64,000 nucleotides of DNA from Pseudomonas mendocina (GTDB lineage Bacteria; Pseudomonadota; Gammaproteobacteria; Pseudomonadales; Pseudomonadaceae). Below, piece after piece: positions 43,997 through 54,364 of the stretch (within the stretch, counting starts at the first letter, position 1; the number at the start of each line of letters is the position of its first letter). The notes under the pieces are model-generated. The model was not told where the DNA came from, did no database searches, and was given only the letters and a program-made list of their open reading frames with translations. The position numbers and the translations under genes were made by a program. The stretch is taken from NCBI RefSeq assembly GCF_003008615.1, contig NZ_CP027657.1:1178001-1242000 (forward strand), given 5' to 3'.

Positions 43997-45646
43997 TCAG
44001 GCCAGGTGCGGCGTGCTACGCGCCAGCAGCGCCTCGACGTCGACACCACGCGGCAAGGTGCCGTAGACCCGGCCACGGCCCTCCAGACGGCTGGCGATAA
44101 AGGCATCGGAGACGGTGGCGTTGCCCGCTTCCAGCAGCAGCTTGGCCTGCAGCGCCACGGCCATGTCTTCGGTGAGCTGGCGGGCGCGGTACTGGATATC
44201 GGCGGTATCGCTGAAGTCGGCCTTCAAACGCTGGATGTGCGCCTTCAGACGGGCATCACCGTGGCCGTCGCCCAGCTCGGCGAACAGCGCATCGAGCACG
44301 CCCGGTTCCTTGGACAAGGCGCGCAGCACGTCCAGACACTGCACGTTGCCCGAACCTTCCCAGATCGAGTTGACCGGCGCTTCGCGGTACAGGCGCGGCA
44401 GGATGGTTTCCTCGACGTAACCGGCGCCGCCCATGCACTCGCTGGCCTCGTAGATCATTTCCGGCGCACGCTTGCAGATCCAGTACTTGCCCACGGCAGT
44501 GACGAGGCGGGCGAACTTGTCTTCCTGCGCGTCATGCGAGTGGTCGAGCGCACGCCCCATGCGCATGCACAGCGCCAGCGCGGCTTCGCTCTCCAGCGCC
44601 AGGTCGGCCAGCACGTTCTGCATCAGCGGCTGGTCTGCGAGCAGCTTGCCGCCGACCTGGCGGTGTGCGCAGTGGTGCGCGGCCTGGGTCAGCGCCTGAC
44701 GCATCAAGCTGCTGGAGCCGACCATGCAATCGAAGCGCGTCATCGCCACCATCTCGATGATGGTGGGCACGCCGCGTCCTTCCTCGCCAAGCATCCAGGC
44801 GAAGGCACCGCGGTACTCCACCTCGCTGGAGGCGTTGGCCCAGTTACCCAGCTTGTTCTTCAGGCGCTGGATGTAGAACGCGTTGCGCGTGCCGTCAGGG
44901 CGGTGACGCGGCAGCAGGAAACATGACAGGCCCTTGTCTGTGTAGGCCAGGGTAAGGAAGGCATCACACATCGGCGCCGAGCAGAACCATTTGTGGCCAA
45001 CCAGCTCGTAGCCCTGCCCCGGCCCGCCGAGGCCGATGGGATAGGCGCGGGTGGTGTTGGCACGTACGTCGGTGCCGCCCTGCTTCTCGGTCATGGCCAT
45101 ACCGATGGTGACGCCGGTTTTCTGCTCCATCGGTAAATTGCGCGGGTCGTACTCGGTGGCGAGGATCTTCGGCAGCCACTGCTCGGCCACGTTGGGCTGC
45201 AGGCGAATGGCAGGCACCGCAGCGAAGGTCATGGTCAGCGGGCAGCCGCTGGCCGCTTCGGCCTGACTGTGCATATAGGTCAGGCCGGCACGGGCGACAT
45301 GCGCGCCAGCGCGTGGGTCTGTCCAGGGCAGCGACGGCAGGCCATGCTCGACGGCCGTGCGCATCAGCTCGTGGTAGGCCGGGTGAAACTCCACCAGATC
45401 GATGCGATTGCCGTAGCGATCATGACTCTTGAACACCGGCTTGTTCTCGTTGGCGAGAAAGCCTGCCTGCATCAAGGCGCCGCCGGCCAGCGCGCCATAG
45501 GCGCTCAGACGCTCGTCGGCCCAGGCCCCATCATAACGACGAGTCCACTCCTGCAGCGGCAGATCGAGGCGGTAGAGGTTGGTGCCGTCCAGGCTCGGCA
45601 CCTGGTTGAACACTTCATGTGTTTCGGCATGCAGGCTGGGTCTCAT
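43997..45646 (-). CDS. acyl-CoA dehydrogenase, AidB-like
   Basis: A 549-residue FAD enzyme of the AidB/isovaleryl-CoA dehydrogenase-like group, longer than standard acyl-CoA dehydrogenases (about 380). The signatures are GMAMTEKQGGTDVRANTT, GHKWFCSAPMCDAFLTLA, and YEASECMGGAGYVEETILPRLYREAPVNSIWEGSGNVQ. AidB itself is linked to the alkylation response, but many relatives are ordinary catabolic enzymes, and the TetR and thioesterase partners suggest acyl-CoA metabolism. Its ATG overlaps the TetR stop codon (ATGA), so expression is coupled. Confidence 0.88.
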   Translation of the reverse strand: MRPSLHAETHEVFNQVPSLDGTNLYRLDLPLQEWTRRYDGAWADERLSAYGALAGGALMQAGFLANENKPVFKSHDRYGNRIDLVEFHPAYHELMRTAVEHGLPSLPWTDPRAGAHVARAGLTYMHSQAEAASGCPLTMTFAAVPAIRLQPNVAEQWLPKILATEYDPRNLPMEQKTGVTIGMAMTEKQGGTDVRANTTRAYPIGLGGPGQGYELVGHKWFCSAPMCDAFLTLAYTDKGLSCFLLPRHRPDGTRNAFYIQRLKNKLGNWANASSEVEYRGAFAWMLGEEGRGVPTIIEMVAMTRFDCMVGSSSLMRQALTQAAHHCAHRQVGGKLLADQPLMQNVLADLALESEAALALCMRMGRALDHSHDAQEDKFARLVTAVGKYWICKRAPEMIYEASECMGGAGYVEETILPRLYREAPVNSIWEGSGNVQCLDVLRALSKEPGVLDALFAELGDGHGDARLKAHIQRLKADFSDTADIQYRARQLTEDMAVALQAKLLLEAGNATVSDAFIASRLEGRGRVYGTLPRGVDVEALLARSTPHLA

Positions 45647-46284
45647 CGCGAGGGCTCCTCGGCGCCGACGGCGCGCAGACAGAAGGTGGCAAGGCTGGCG
45701 CTGACCTGAGCCAGCTCCAGGGTGGGTTGACCGGCCTCGCGAGCGGCGCGAGCAGGTGGTGACAGGGGACCGACCAGCGCCTCGGCAATCGCGCCGACCA
45801 GGCAAGCCGACGTCAGAGCGATCTGCTCGACGCGAAATTCGCCGGCAGCGGCGCCTTCCTCCAGCAAATCGATGAACAGTTCGGCATAGGCTTCACGGTA
45901 GAGCAGGCGCTGCTCGTCGACCTCCGGATCGACCGGCTCGGCGATCAGCGCAAAGGCCAGGCGGCGGCTGTGCCAGGCGCGGGCGGCGAACTGTTCGAGG
46001 CCGATACGCAGCCGCTCACGGGCACTGCCCGGCCCGCGCAAGGCGGTGGCCAGGGCATCAACCTCACGTTGGCTGGCGCTGGCGAAAACCTCGGCGGCCA
46101 GTTCGCCCTTGCTGCGAAAATGGCGGTATAGGCTGCCAGTGGCGATACCGACATGCTCGGCCAGCGCCTGCATGGTCAGGGCAGCGAAACCGCCCTCGGC
46201 CACCCGTAGCAAGGCGCAATCGAGGATGCGCTGGCGCTGCGTCTGATCGCGGTCGAGTCGAGCTTCAGTGATGCGATAAGCCAT
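45643..46284 (-). CDS. TetR-family transcriptional regulator
   Basis: A 213-residue repressor. The helix-turn-helix is QRILDCALLRVAEGGFAALTMQALAEHVGIATGSLYRHFRSKGELAAEVF. The variable C-terminal domain should bind an acyl compound. It is the first gene of the TetR-acyl-CoA dehydrogenase-thioesterase operon. The ATG is at 46284, with AGGA 8 bases upstream, and both lie in the large inverted repeat at 46284-46332, which is the obvious autoregulatory operator. Confidence 0.9.
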   Translation of the reverse strand: MAYRITEARLDRDQTQRQRILDCALLRVAEGGFAALTMQALAEHVGIATGSLYRHFRSKGELAAEVFASASQREVDALATALRGPGSARERLRIGLEQFAARAWHSRRLAFALIAEPVDPEVDEQRLLYREAYAELFIDLLEEGAAAGEFRVEQIALTSACLVGAIAEALVGPLSPPARAAREAGQPTLELAQVSASLATFCLRAVGAEEPSR

Positions 46285-46332
46285 GGTCTGAATCCTGATT
46301 CACCTGCATGTAGTGAATCAGGATTCAGACCA
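46284..46332. promoter_or_regulatory. 49-base inverted repeat, TetR operator overlapping SD and start codon
   Basis: Two perfect 20-base arms (46284-46303 and 46313-46332) around 9 bases. Each arm holds its own 14-base palindrome TGAATC-N2-GATTCA (46289-46302 and 46314-46327), 25 bases centre to centre. On the minus strand the near arm includes the first base of the TetR start codon, and the AGGA at 8 bases is in the same arm. It could bind two TetR dimers and, in RNA, would fold into a hairpin hiding the ribosome binding site. Confidence 0.85.
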
Positions 46333-46381
46333 CGGCTAAAGGGACGATCCGGCCAAAACTGCGGCCGAAAAAGCGCCAAGC

Positions 46382-46395
46382 GGGGGGGGGGGGGG
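46382..46395 (+). repeat. homopolymer tract, 14 G
   Basis: Fourteen consecutive G residues between the TetR operator and arfA, outside any gene. Such tracts change length by slippage, and are also prone to sequencing error, so the true length is uncertain. Confidence 0.8.
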
Positions 46396-46517
46396 CGAGA
46401 ACACCTGCCGACACACCGGTTCGAGTCGCCCGCCTCTACGGTCTGGACATTTTCTGTACAGCGGCGCATATTTTTTCGCGCGCCTGCATGGGAGCAGGCT
46501 CAACCGAGGATCACCGT

Positions 46518-46712
46518 ATGAGCAAGAAAGCCGCAAAGCGGCCGAACAAGGCCAAATCCATCGTCGCCCAGCCACTGTTTCGCTCCCGCCAGGAACGACC
46601 GCAGAAAGGCAAAGGCAGTTACCGCCGCGAAGCCTCCCACAATTGGGAGGCTTCTTGCTTTATGGGCGGCGTAAACATGCTGATAGCCCTGTCTACAGCA
46701 CGGGCATGCTAA
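46518..46712 (+). CDS. arfA: alternative ribosome-rescue factor ArfA
   Basis: A 64-codon gene. MSKKAAKRPNKAKSIVAQPLFRSRQERPQKGKGSYRREASHNWEAS aligns with ArfA, including PLFRxR, KGKGSY and the NWEAS end. ArfA binds stalled ribosomes lacking a stop codon and recruits RF2, as a backup to tmRNA. The ATG at 46518 has GAGGA 7 bases upstream. As in E. coli, a strong hairpin (46629-46654) with a T-rich tail lies inside the frame, so most transcripts should end around codon 45-48 without a stop; that shortened protein would be tagged by tmRNA when tmRNA works. The residues after the hairpin (CFMGGVNMLIALSTARAC) are hydrophobic. Confidence 0.88.
   Translation: MSKKAAKRPNKAKSIVAQPLFRSRQERPQKGKGSYRREASHNWEASCFMGGVNMLIALSTARAC
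46629..46661 (+). terminator. intragenic terminator of arfA
   Basis: GAAGCCTCCCA (46629-46639) and TGGGAGGCTTC (46644-46654) form a perfect 11-base stem with a 4-base loop, followed by TTGCTTT, all inside the arfA coding frame. Confidence 0.8.
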
Positions 46713-46744
46713 GGTAGCGACCTGCTAAACGCTTTGAGATAGAC

Positions 46745-48001
46745 ATGCCACCTCAGCTACCTCGCCGCACTCTGGCCCTGCTCCCTATCCTCCTGCTGGC
46801 AGCCTGCGCTCAGGCTCCCGCTGAAAGCCTGCCGGCGACACCCAGCCCCGCCGTCACGCAGACGACGCCTACGGCTCCAGCGCCAAGCTTCTTCGAATGG
46901 CAGCAAGCATTGCGCAATGAAGCGCTGGCCAATGGCATCGATGCAGCCGTGTTCGACCGAGCATTTGCCGGAATCAGCCCTGACCCCGCCGTACTCAAGG
47001 CCGACAGTAGCCAACCGGAATTCACGCGACCGGTGTGGGAATACCTTGATGGCGCCGTGTCTTCCAGCCGCATCGGCCGCGGGCGTGTTCTGCTGGCGCA
47101 GCACAACAGCGTGCTACAGCGCATCGAGCAGCAATACGGAGTAGAAGCCCGGATACTGGTGGCGATCTGGGGCCTGGAAAGCAACTTCGGCAGCAACATT
47201 GGCAGCCACAGTGTGATCCGCTCGCTTTCCACGCTGGCTTTCGAAGGCCGTCGCCAGGCCTTCTGGCGCACCCAACTGCTGGCCGCCCTGCAGATTCTGC
47301 AGCATGGCGACATCCCCAGCGAGCGCATGATCGGCTCCTGGGCCGGCGCCATGGGCCAGACCCAGTTCATGCCCACCACTTACAATCAGCACGCCGTCGA
47401 TTTCGATGGCGATGGCAAGCGCGATCTGTGGAGTTCCTCCAGCGATGCCCTGGCATCTGCCGCTCATTACCTGCAATCCTCGGGCTGGCAGCGCGGCCAA
47501 CCCTGGGGTTTCGAAGTACGCCTGCCGTCCGGCTTCGACTACTCCCTGGCCGATCCGGAACAACGCCGCACCCTGACCGAATGGGCCGAGCTTGGCGTAC
47601 GCCCGCTGTCGCCTACCGGTGCTGCCGCCAATGCCCGTGCCAACCTGTCACTGCCTGCAGGTCACCGCGGCCCGGCCTTCCTCTTGCTGGACAACTTCCG
47701 CAGCATTCTCAAGTACAACAACTCTACCTCCTACGCCCTGGCCATCGGGCTGCTCGCCGACAACCTGGTACGTCCAACGACAGTTCAGGGAAGCTGGCCA
47801 CGTGACGAGCACCAATTAGGCCGCAGCGAGCGTATCGAGTTGCAGGAGCTGCTAGCGGTGAATGGTTTCGATCCCGGCCCAGCCGACGGCATCATCGGCG
47901 CCAATACACGCAAGGCCATTCGTGCCCTGCAATTGCAGTTGAACTGGCCGGCGGACGGCTACCCCACCCAACAACTGCTGCTGCAGCTGCGCGGCCGCTG
48001 A
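46745..48001 (+). CDS. lytic murein transglycosylase, SltB3/MltB type
   Basis: A 418-residue periplasmic lipoprotein-like enzyme that cleaves peptidoglycan with formation of 1,6-anhydro ends. The signal peptide contains a lipobox-like LLAAC (Cys20) and is followed by an Ala/Pro/Thr linker. The family SLT_2 domain has the catalytic Glu in VAIWGLESNFGS and AGAMGQTQFMPTTYNQHAVDFDGDGKRDLWSS. The C-terminus (about 355-415) is a peptidoglycan-binding domain (LQELLAVNGFDPGPADGIIGANTRKAIRALQ). P. aeruginosa has SltB3 at a similar place, near lipA. Confidence 0.88.
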   Translation: MPPQLPRRTLALLPILLLAACAQAPAESLPATPSPAVTQTTPTAPAPSFFEWQQALRNEALANGIDAAVFDRAFAGISPDPAVLKADSSQPEFTRPVWEYLDGAVSSSRIGRGRVLLAQHNSVLQRIEQQYGVEARILVAIWGLESNFGSNIGSHSVIRSLSTLAFEGRRQAFWRTQLLAALQILQHGDIPSERMIGSWAGAMGQTQFMPTTYNQHAVDFDGDGKRDLWSSSSDALASAAHYLQSSGWQRGQPWGFEVRLPSGFDYSLADPEQRRTLTEWAELGVRPLSPTGAAANARANLSLPAGHRGPAFLLLDNFRSILKYNNSTSYALAIGLLADNLVRPTTVQGSWPRDEHQLGRSERIELQELLAVNGFDPGPADGIIGANTRKAIRALQLQLNWPADGYPTQQLLLQLRGR

Positions 48002-48025
48002 CCGCAGATCGCAGATCGCTCAGCC

Positions 48026-48046
48026 GTAGGATGCGCCACGCGCACC
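48026..48046 (+). repeat. REP-like element, diverged copy
   Basis: GTAGGATGCGC followed by GCGCACC, a variant of the 13268 element with substitutions in the loop and stem. It lies 25 bases after the transglycosylase stop. Confidence 0.5.
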
Positions 48047-48170
48047 GCGGCACTATGGGGCCGGCTTTTGTCGACAAGCGGCCCCGGCGCCTGCATACAC
48101 CTTCTGTGGTAGACTGCCGGGCGGCCACAAGCCCCCGCCAATGGAGCCTCTACCGGAGTCCAGATTTCCG

Positions 48171-49223
48171 ATGTCAGACACGTCCTCGCCTAAAACCGTT
48201 GCCAGCGGCGAAAAATTCCGCACTGCCCAGGGCATCACTGCGATCAAGGACGGCCAGAAGCGCCGCGCCTCGGCCGAACCTCAGGTTTTCGAACCCAAGC
48301 CCAAGTGGTTGCGGGTAAAAGCCCCTGGCGGCAGCCGCTTCGAAGCAGTCAAACGCAACGTCGGCGAACATCGCCTGAGCACCGTGTGCCAGGAATCGCA
48401 TTGCCCGAACATGGGCGAGTGCTGGTCCAACGGCACGGCCACTATCATGCTGATGGGCTCGGTATGCACCCGTGCATGCCGTTTCTGCGCCGTGGACACC
48501 GGTAACCCCAATGGCTGGCTGGATCTGGAAGAGCCGCAGAACACCGCCAAGTCGGTGGAGTTGATGGCGCTGCGCTACATCGTGCTGACCTCGGTGGATC
48601 GCGACGACCTCGATGACGGCGGCGCGAGCCACTATGCAGCCTGCGTACGAGCGATCAAGGAAAACACGCCGCAGGTAGTGGTCGAGGCCCTGACTCCCGA
48701 CTTCGATGGCGATCATCAGGCCATCGAACGCGTGGTGGACTCTGGCCTCGAAGTCTTTGCGCAGAACGTCGAAACCGTCAAGCGTCTGACTCATGTCGTG
48801 CGCGATCCACGCGCCGGCTACGAAAAAACGCTGAACGTGCTGGCTCACGCCAAGCGCCACCGTCCGCAGGTGCTGACCAAGACCAGCCTGATGCTGGGTC
48901 TGGGTGAAACAGACGAGGAAATTCTGGAAACCATGGATGACCTGCGCGCCATCGGCGTGGACATCCTTACCCTCGGTCAATACCTGCAACCGACACGCAA
49001 CCATCTGAAGGTGCAGCGCTGGGTCAGCCCGGAAGAGTTCAACCGCTTGCGCGACATCGGCCTGGAAAAGGGCTTCATGGAGGTCGCGGCGGGCCCGCTG
49101 GTGCGCTCCAGCTACCGTGCTGACCGTGTGTTCGAGAAGAACAACCTGGGTCTTGCAGCCCCGGTACCGGTGCCTGGCCAGGACATCAACAACAGCCTGA
49201 TCCCGGCGCTGAATCTGAACTGA
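48171..49223 (+). CDS. lipA: lipoyl synthase
   Basis: A 350-residue radical SAM enzyme that inserts two sulfurs into octanoyl groups on lipoate-dependent enzymes. The auxiliary cluster ligands are [12 protein letters not shown] and the radical SAM cluster is [21 protein letters not shown] ends the family core (the Arg-Ser-Ser-Tyr motif). The start at 48171 ([15 protein letters not shown]) is preferred; an in-frame ATG is at 48141. A bidirectional terminator follows. lipB is not adjacent. Confidence 0.95.
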   Translation: MSDTSSPKTVASGEKFRTAQGITAIKDGQKRRASAEPQVFEPKPKWLRVKAPGGSRFEAVKRNVGEHRLSTVCQESHCPNMGECWSNGTATIMLMGSVCTRACRFCAVDTGNPNGWLDLEEPQNTAKSVELMALRYIVLTSVDRDDLDDGGASHYAACVRAIKENTPQVVVEALTPDFDGDHQAIERVVDSGLEVFAQNVETVKRLTHVVRDPRAGYEKTLNVLAHAKRHRPQVLTKTSLMLGLGETDEEILETMDDLRAIGVDILTLGQYLQPTRNHLKVQRWVSPEEFNRLRDIGLEKGFMEVAAGPLVRSSYRADRVFEKNNLGLAAPVPVPGQDINNSLIPALNLN

Positions 49224-49241
49224 CCCTCACCGTCAGGCACA

Positions 49242-49270
49242 AAAAAACGGGGCTATATGCCCCGTTTTTT
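49242..49270. terminator. bidirectional terminator, lipA / cysNC
   Basis: ACGGGGC / GCCCCGT stem with a TATAT loop, flanked by A and T runs of six or more, so it ends transcription from both sides. Confidence 0.85.
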
Positions 49271-49276
49271 CGTTCA

Positions 49277-49308
49277 CCGTTCTCGCCAGACCTGGCTGGC
49301 GAGAACGG
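49277..49308. terminator. 13-base hairpin beside the lipA/cysNC terminator
   Basis: CCGTTCTCGCCAG (49277-49289) and CTGGCGAGAACGG (49296-49308) form a perfect 13-base stem with a 6-base loop. It starts 12 bases after the cysNC stop on the minus strand. It may protect the mRNA end or support termination. Confidence 0.5.
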
Positions 49309-49320
49309 CATTGCAGTAAC

Positions 49321-51216
49321 TCAGATCGCGCCGCGCTGACGCAGCAGATCCAGCACCGCTTTCACGCCCTCTTCGACCGACTGCGACTGGGTATCGATCA
49401 CCAGATCGGCGTCCAGCGGCACGTCATAGGGGAAACCTTCACCAGGAATGTTGTCGCCACCGGCGGCGTACAACCCCTGCGGGTCGCGCTCGGCGCAGAT
49501 CTGCGGCGAAGCCTGCACGTAGACAGTGATCAGACGTTCGTTACCGATCAGCACCTTGGCCTGCTCGCGGCCTTCAGCATCTGGAGCGACGAACGCAGCC
49601 AGAGTCAGCAAGCCGGCTTCGTTGAACTGACGCGCCACGTGGGCGGCACGACGCCAGTTCTCAGTGCGCCCGGCACGATCCTGCGGCAACCCTTTGTTCA
49701 GGTCGTGGCGCAGGTTCTGGCCATCGAGCACGTACACGGCGCGGCCCATGTCGAACAGCTTGCGCTCGACGGCATAAGCCAGGGTGCTCTTGCCCGCACC
49801 GGACAAGCCGGAGAACAGCACGGTAGCCGGCTGCTGGCCAAAACGCAGGGAGCGCTCCTCGGTAGACACATGAGCCAGGCGACCATGCTGACCGCCGCCA
49901 TGAGCGACCGGATCAGCGATGATCATGCCCGCACCGACGGTGCCATTGGTCAGACGATCGATGACGATGAAGGCACCCGTGGTGCGGTTGTATTCGTAGC
50001 CATCCAGCGCGATCGATGCATCCAGCGCGACCTTGACCCGACCGATCTCGTTGAGTTTCAGCTCACTGGCGGCGCCCTGCTCCAGGGTGTTTACATCCAC
50101 GCGGTGAACGATGCTGGGAATCGAACCGGGCACGTAGCTAGTAGCACGCTTGATGTCGTACTTCTTGCCCGGCAGCATCGGCTCTTCGCCCATCCACACC
50201 AGCATCGCTTCGAAACCATCGGTGACCTGCGGACGGTTGTCGGCATGAACCAGCATGTCGCCACGCGACACATCGATCTCGTCCTCAAGGGTCAGGGTGA
50301 CCGCCTGACCCGGGCCGGCCTGCTCCAGTTCACCTTCGAAAGTGACGATAGACTTGACCCGACTGCTCTTGCCCGAGGGCAGTGCCACAACTTCATCGCC
50401 CTTGCGTACGATGCCGCTGGCCAGGGTGCCAGCGAAGCCACGGAAGTTGAGGTTCGGCCGGTTGACGTACTGCACCGGGAAGCGCAGGTCATCGAAATTG
50501 CGGTCACCGGAAACCTCGACGGTCTCGAGGATTTCCATCAGCGACTGGCCGGTGTACCAGGGCGAGCGCTCGGACTTGTTGACCACGTTGTCACCCTTGA
50601 GCGCCGACATGGGCACGAACTCCAGGGTGGTCGGACGCAGGTTGATCTTCTCGGCGAACGCCAGGTAATCAGCCTTGATCTGCTCAAAGACGGCCTGATC
50701 GAAGTTCTTCAGATCCATCTTGTTGATGGCGACGACGATGTGCTTGATGCCCAGCAAGGAGGCGATGAAGCTGTGTCGACGGGTCTGGGTCTGCACACCG
50801 TAACGCGCGTCGATGAGGATGATCGCCAGGTCGCAGGTCGAAGCACCAGTGGCCATGTTGCGCGTGTACTGCTCATGGCCGGGGGTGTCGGCGATGATGA
50901 ACTTGCGCTTGGCGGTGGAGAAGTAGCGGTAGGCCACGTCGATGGTGATGCCCTGCTCGCGCTCGGCCTGCAGACCGTCGACCAGCAGAGCCAGATCCAC
51001 TTCGTCACCGGTGGTGCCGACCTTCTTGGAGTCCTTGGTGATTGCTTCCAGGTGATCTTCGTAGATCATCTTGGAGTCGTGCAGCAGCCGGCCGATCAGC
51101 GTGCTCTTGCCGTCGTCGACGTTGCCACAGGTGAGAAAGCGCAGCAGCTCTTTACGTTCGTGCTGGGCCAGATACGCGAGGATGTCCTCGCTGATCAAAT
51201 CGGATTGATGACTCAT
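49321..51216 (-). CDS. cysNC: bifunctional sulfate adenylyltransferase subunit 1 / APS kinase
   Basis: A 631-residue fusion. Residues 1 to about 440 are the GTPase CysN (G1 [10 protein letters not shown]3 DTPGHEQY, G4 NKMD), which drives ATP sulfurylase CysD. Residues 440-631 are APS kinase CysC, with Walker [19 protein letters not shown] and the APS site [26 protein letters not shown]. Together they convert sulfate to APS and PAPS for cysteine synthesis. It starts 12 bases after cysD. Confidence 0.95.
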   Translation of the reverse strand: MSHQSDLISEDILAYLAQHERKELLRFLTCGNVDDGKSTLIGRLLHDSKMIYEDHLEAITKDSKKVGTTGDEVDLALLVDGLQAEREQGITIDVAYRYFSTAKRKFIIADTPGHEQYTRNMATGASTCDLAIILIDARYGVQTQTRRHSFIASLLGIKHIVVAINKMDLKNFDQAVFEQIKADYLAFAEKINLRPTTLEFVPMSALKGDNVVNKSERSPWYTGQSLMEILETVEVSGDRNFDDLRFPVQYVNRPNLNFRGFAGTLASGIVRKGDEVVALPSGKSSRVKSIVTFEGELEQAGPGQAVTLTLEDEIDVSRGDMLVHADNRPQVTDGFEAMLVWMGEEPMLPGKKYDIKRATSYVPGSIPSIVHRVDVNTLEQGAASELKLNEIGRVKVALDASIALDGYEYNRTTGAFIVIDRLTNGTVGAGMIIADPVAHGGGQHGRLAHVSTEERSLRFGQQPATVLFSGLSGAGKSTLAYAVERKLFDMGRAVYVLDGQNLRHDLNKGLPQDRAGRTENWRRAAHVARQFNEAGLLTLAAFVAPDAEGREQAKVLIGNERLITVYVQASPQICAERDPQGLYAAGGDNIPGEGFPYDVPLDADLVIDTQSQSVEEGVKAVLDLLRQRGAI

Positions 51217-51228
51217 GGTGCGCGATCC

Positions 51229-52146
51229 TTAGAAATAGCCCTGACGTTTCTTTTCTTCCATCGACCCGGCGGCGTCGTGATCGATCACGCGGCCCTGTCG
51301 TTCGGAAGTACGGGTCAGGAGCATTTCCTGGATGATGTCCGGCAAGGTGGCAGCCGTGGACTCGACCGCGCCAGTCAGCGGGTAGCAGCCCAGGGTGCGG
51401 AAACGCACCATCTTCTTGGTGATGCGCGCTTTCTCTTCATCGGACAGGTGTTCGAGGATGCGCTCGTCGTCGATCATGATCAGCGTGCCGTTCTTCTCGA
51501 TCACTTCACGCTCGGCGGCGAAGTACAGCGGCACGATTGGAATCTGTTCCAGGTAGATGTACTGCCAGATATCCAGCTCGGTCCAGTTCGACAGCGGGAA
51601 GACGCGGATCGACTCGCCCTTCTTCACCTTGCCGTTGTACACGTTCCACAGCTCGGGGCGCTGGTTCTTCGGATCCCAGCGGTGCTTGCTGTCGCGGAAG
51701 GAGTAGACACGCTCCTTGGCGCGCGACTTCTCTTCGTCGCGACGCGCACCACCGAAGGCGGCGTCGAAGCCGTATTTGTCCAGTGCCTGCTTGAGACCTT
51801 CGGTCTTCATCACATCGGTGTGCTTGGCACTGCCGTAGGTGAAGGGGTTCATGTCCTGCGCCACACCATCGGGGTTGATGTGGGTGATCAGATCCAGGCC
51901 CATCTCGCTGACCATCTTGTCGCGAAAGCTGTACATTTCCTGGAATTTCCAACGCGTATCGACGTGCATCACCGGAAACGGCAGCTTGCCGGGAAAGAAC
52001 GCCTTGCGTGCCAGATGCAGCATCACGGCGGAATCCTTGCCGATGGAATAGAGCATCACCGGGTTGTCGAATTCGGCGGCCACTTCACGAATGATGTGGA
52101 TACTTTCCGCCTCGAGCTGTTTCAAGTGCGTCAGTTTGTCGAGCAT
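51229..52146 (-). CDS. cysD: sulfate adenylyltransferase subunit 2
   Basis: A 305-residue ATP sulfurylase catalytic subunit of the PP-loop type. [19 protein letters not shown] holds the pyrophosphate loop, and [24 protein letters not shown] and [15 protein letters not shown] [15 protein letters not shown] are family motifs. It forms the CysDN complex with the next gene. The upstream 136 bases have no other gene; control by CysB is expected from the family but no site is claimed. Confidence 0.95.
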   Translation of the reverse strand: MLDKLTHLKQLEAESIHIIREVAAEFDNPVMLYSIGKDSAVMLHLARKAFFPGKLPFPVMHVDTRWKFQEMYSFRDKMVSEMGLDLITHINPDGVAQDMNPFTYGSAKHTDVMKTEGLKQALDKYGFDAAFGGARRDEEKSRAKERVYSFRDSKHRWDPKNQRPELWNVYNGKVKKGESIRVFPLSNWTELDIWQYIYLEQIPIVPLYFAAEREVIEKNGTLIMIDDERILEHLSDEEKARITKKMVRFRTLGCYPLTGAVESTAATLPDIIQEMLLTRTSERQGRVIDHDAAGSMEEKKRQGYF

Positions 52147-52282
52147 GGCTACTCACGGGATAACGATATTATTCAGGCCGGCGGGCCTTGGACGAGCGCG
52201 CACTCTAGCACAGCGCCCTCTTCTATTCAGGACGGCACTTAGATCGAAACGATCTAGCTTTATGCCAGGAGAAAAGCCCCGC

Positions 52283-53041
52283 TCAGACCGGGTTCGGACA
52301 GTCTATGAAGACGTGCTCCAGAGCAAAGCGGCGTGCCAGATAATCCCCCAGTGCTTGCACACCGTAGCGTTCGGTAGCGTGGTGGCCGGCAGCGATGAAG
52401 CTCACACCGTTCTCGCGTGCGCTATGGAAGGTCTGCTCGGAGGCTTCACCGGTCAGGTACAGATCGACGCCAGCAGCAATGGCGGTGTCGATGTAACCCT
52501 GGCCACCGCCGGTGCACCAGCCGACACGACGGATCAGCCCCTCACCTTCGATCAACAAGGGCTCACGCCCCAGTACCTGTTGCACATGGCGAGCGAAATC
52601 CACCGCACTCATTGGCTCCTCCAGCGACCCCACAAGCACTACGGTGCGTGGATTCTCCGGCTCCAGCGGTCCTTCGACGACGATGCCGAGCTGGCGCGCC
52701 AACTGCACGTTGTTGCCCACCTCGGGATGCACGTCCAGTGGCAGGTGGTAGGCCAGCAGACTGATCTCGTTGGTCAGCAACGCCTTGAGCCGACGCTGTT
52801 TCATGCCGGTAACGCAAGGGTTCTCGCCTTTCCAGAAATAGCCGTGATGAACCAGCAGCACATCGGCTTCAGCCTCTATGGCTGCCTCGATCAGTTCCTG
52901 GCTCGCAGTAACACCAGTGACGATCCGGCTCACCTGCGGGCGGCCTTCGACCTGCAACCCATTCGGGCAGTAATCACTGATGCGCGACGCGTTCAGAAAA
53001 GCGTCAGCTTCTTCCACTAAAGTGGTCAGAGCAATGGCCAT
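52283..53041 (-). CDS. Nif3-like dinuclear metal-centre protein (YbgI)
   Basis: A 252-residue protein of the NIF3/YbgI family. Metal ligands are visible in LLVHHGYFWKGE (two His), LPLDVHPEVGNN (Asp, His) and AAGHHATERYG (His-His-x-x-x-E). Family members hold two metal ions; some were proposed to act as GTP cyclohydrolase, but the role is not settled. The ATG at 53041 has GAGAGG 7-8 bases upstream. It is divergent from algW, as in P. aeruginosa. Confidence 0.88.
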   Translation of the reverse strand: MAIALTTLVEEADAFLNASRISDYCPNGLQVEGRPQVSRIVTGVTASQELIEAAIEAEADVLLVHHGYFWKGENPCVTGMKQRRLKALLTNEISLLAYHLPLDVHPEVGNNVQLARQLGIVVEGPLEPENPRTVVLVGSLEEPMSAVDFARHVQQVLGREPLLIEGEGLIRRVGWCTGGGQGYIDTAIAAGVDLYLTGEASEQTFHSARENGVSFIAAGHHATERYGVQALGDYLARRFALEHVFIDCPNPV

Positions 53042-53093
53042 GAAGATTCCTCTCAAGCTGTTGCGGCCGCTGCCTTATTGGCGAGCACCTCAC

Positions 53094-53099
53094 TATAAT
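53094..53099 (+). promoter_or_regulatory. -10 box of algW
   Basis: A perfect TATAAT 52 bases before the algW start; no good -35 box is seen. Confidence 0.35.
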
Positions 53100-53150
53100 G
53101 CGCCACCTTAAGGGTCACCTTTGGCCCTCGCAACCCTCAGGATTGTCTCG

Positions 53151-54293
<1,143 letters not shown>

Positions 54294-54305
54294 TATCTAC
54301 GCAAC

Positions 54306-54334
54306 GAAAAAGCCGGCATCATGCCGGCTTTTTC
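54306..54334. terminator. bidirectional terminator, algW / hisC
   Basis: GAAAAAGCCGGCA and TGCCGGCTTTTTC arms with a 3-base loop, in between two convergent genes. Confidence 0.85.
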
Positions 54335-54364
54335 GTTCTCTGCTACTCAATCAGTCGGGCGCCA

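Noticed and set aside
49639..52242. 867-codon open frame opposite cysNC and cysD
   Set aside because: It lies fully antisense to two certain genes; long antisense frames are expected with high GC codon bias, and the translation shows no known domain.
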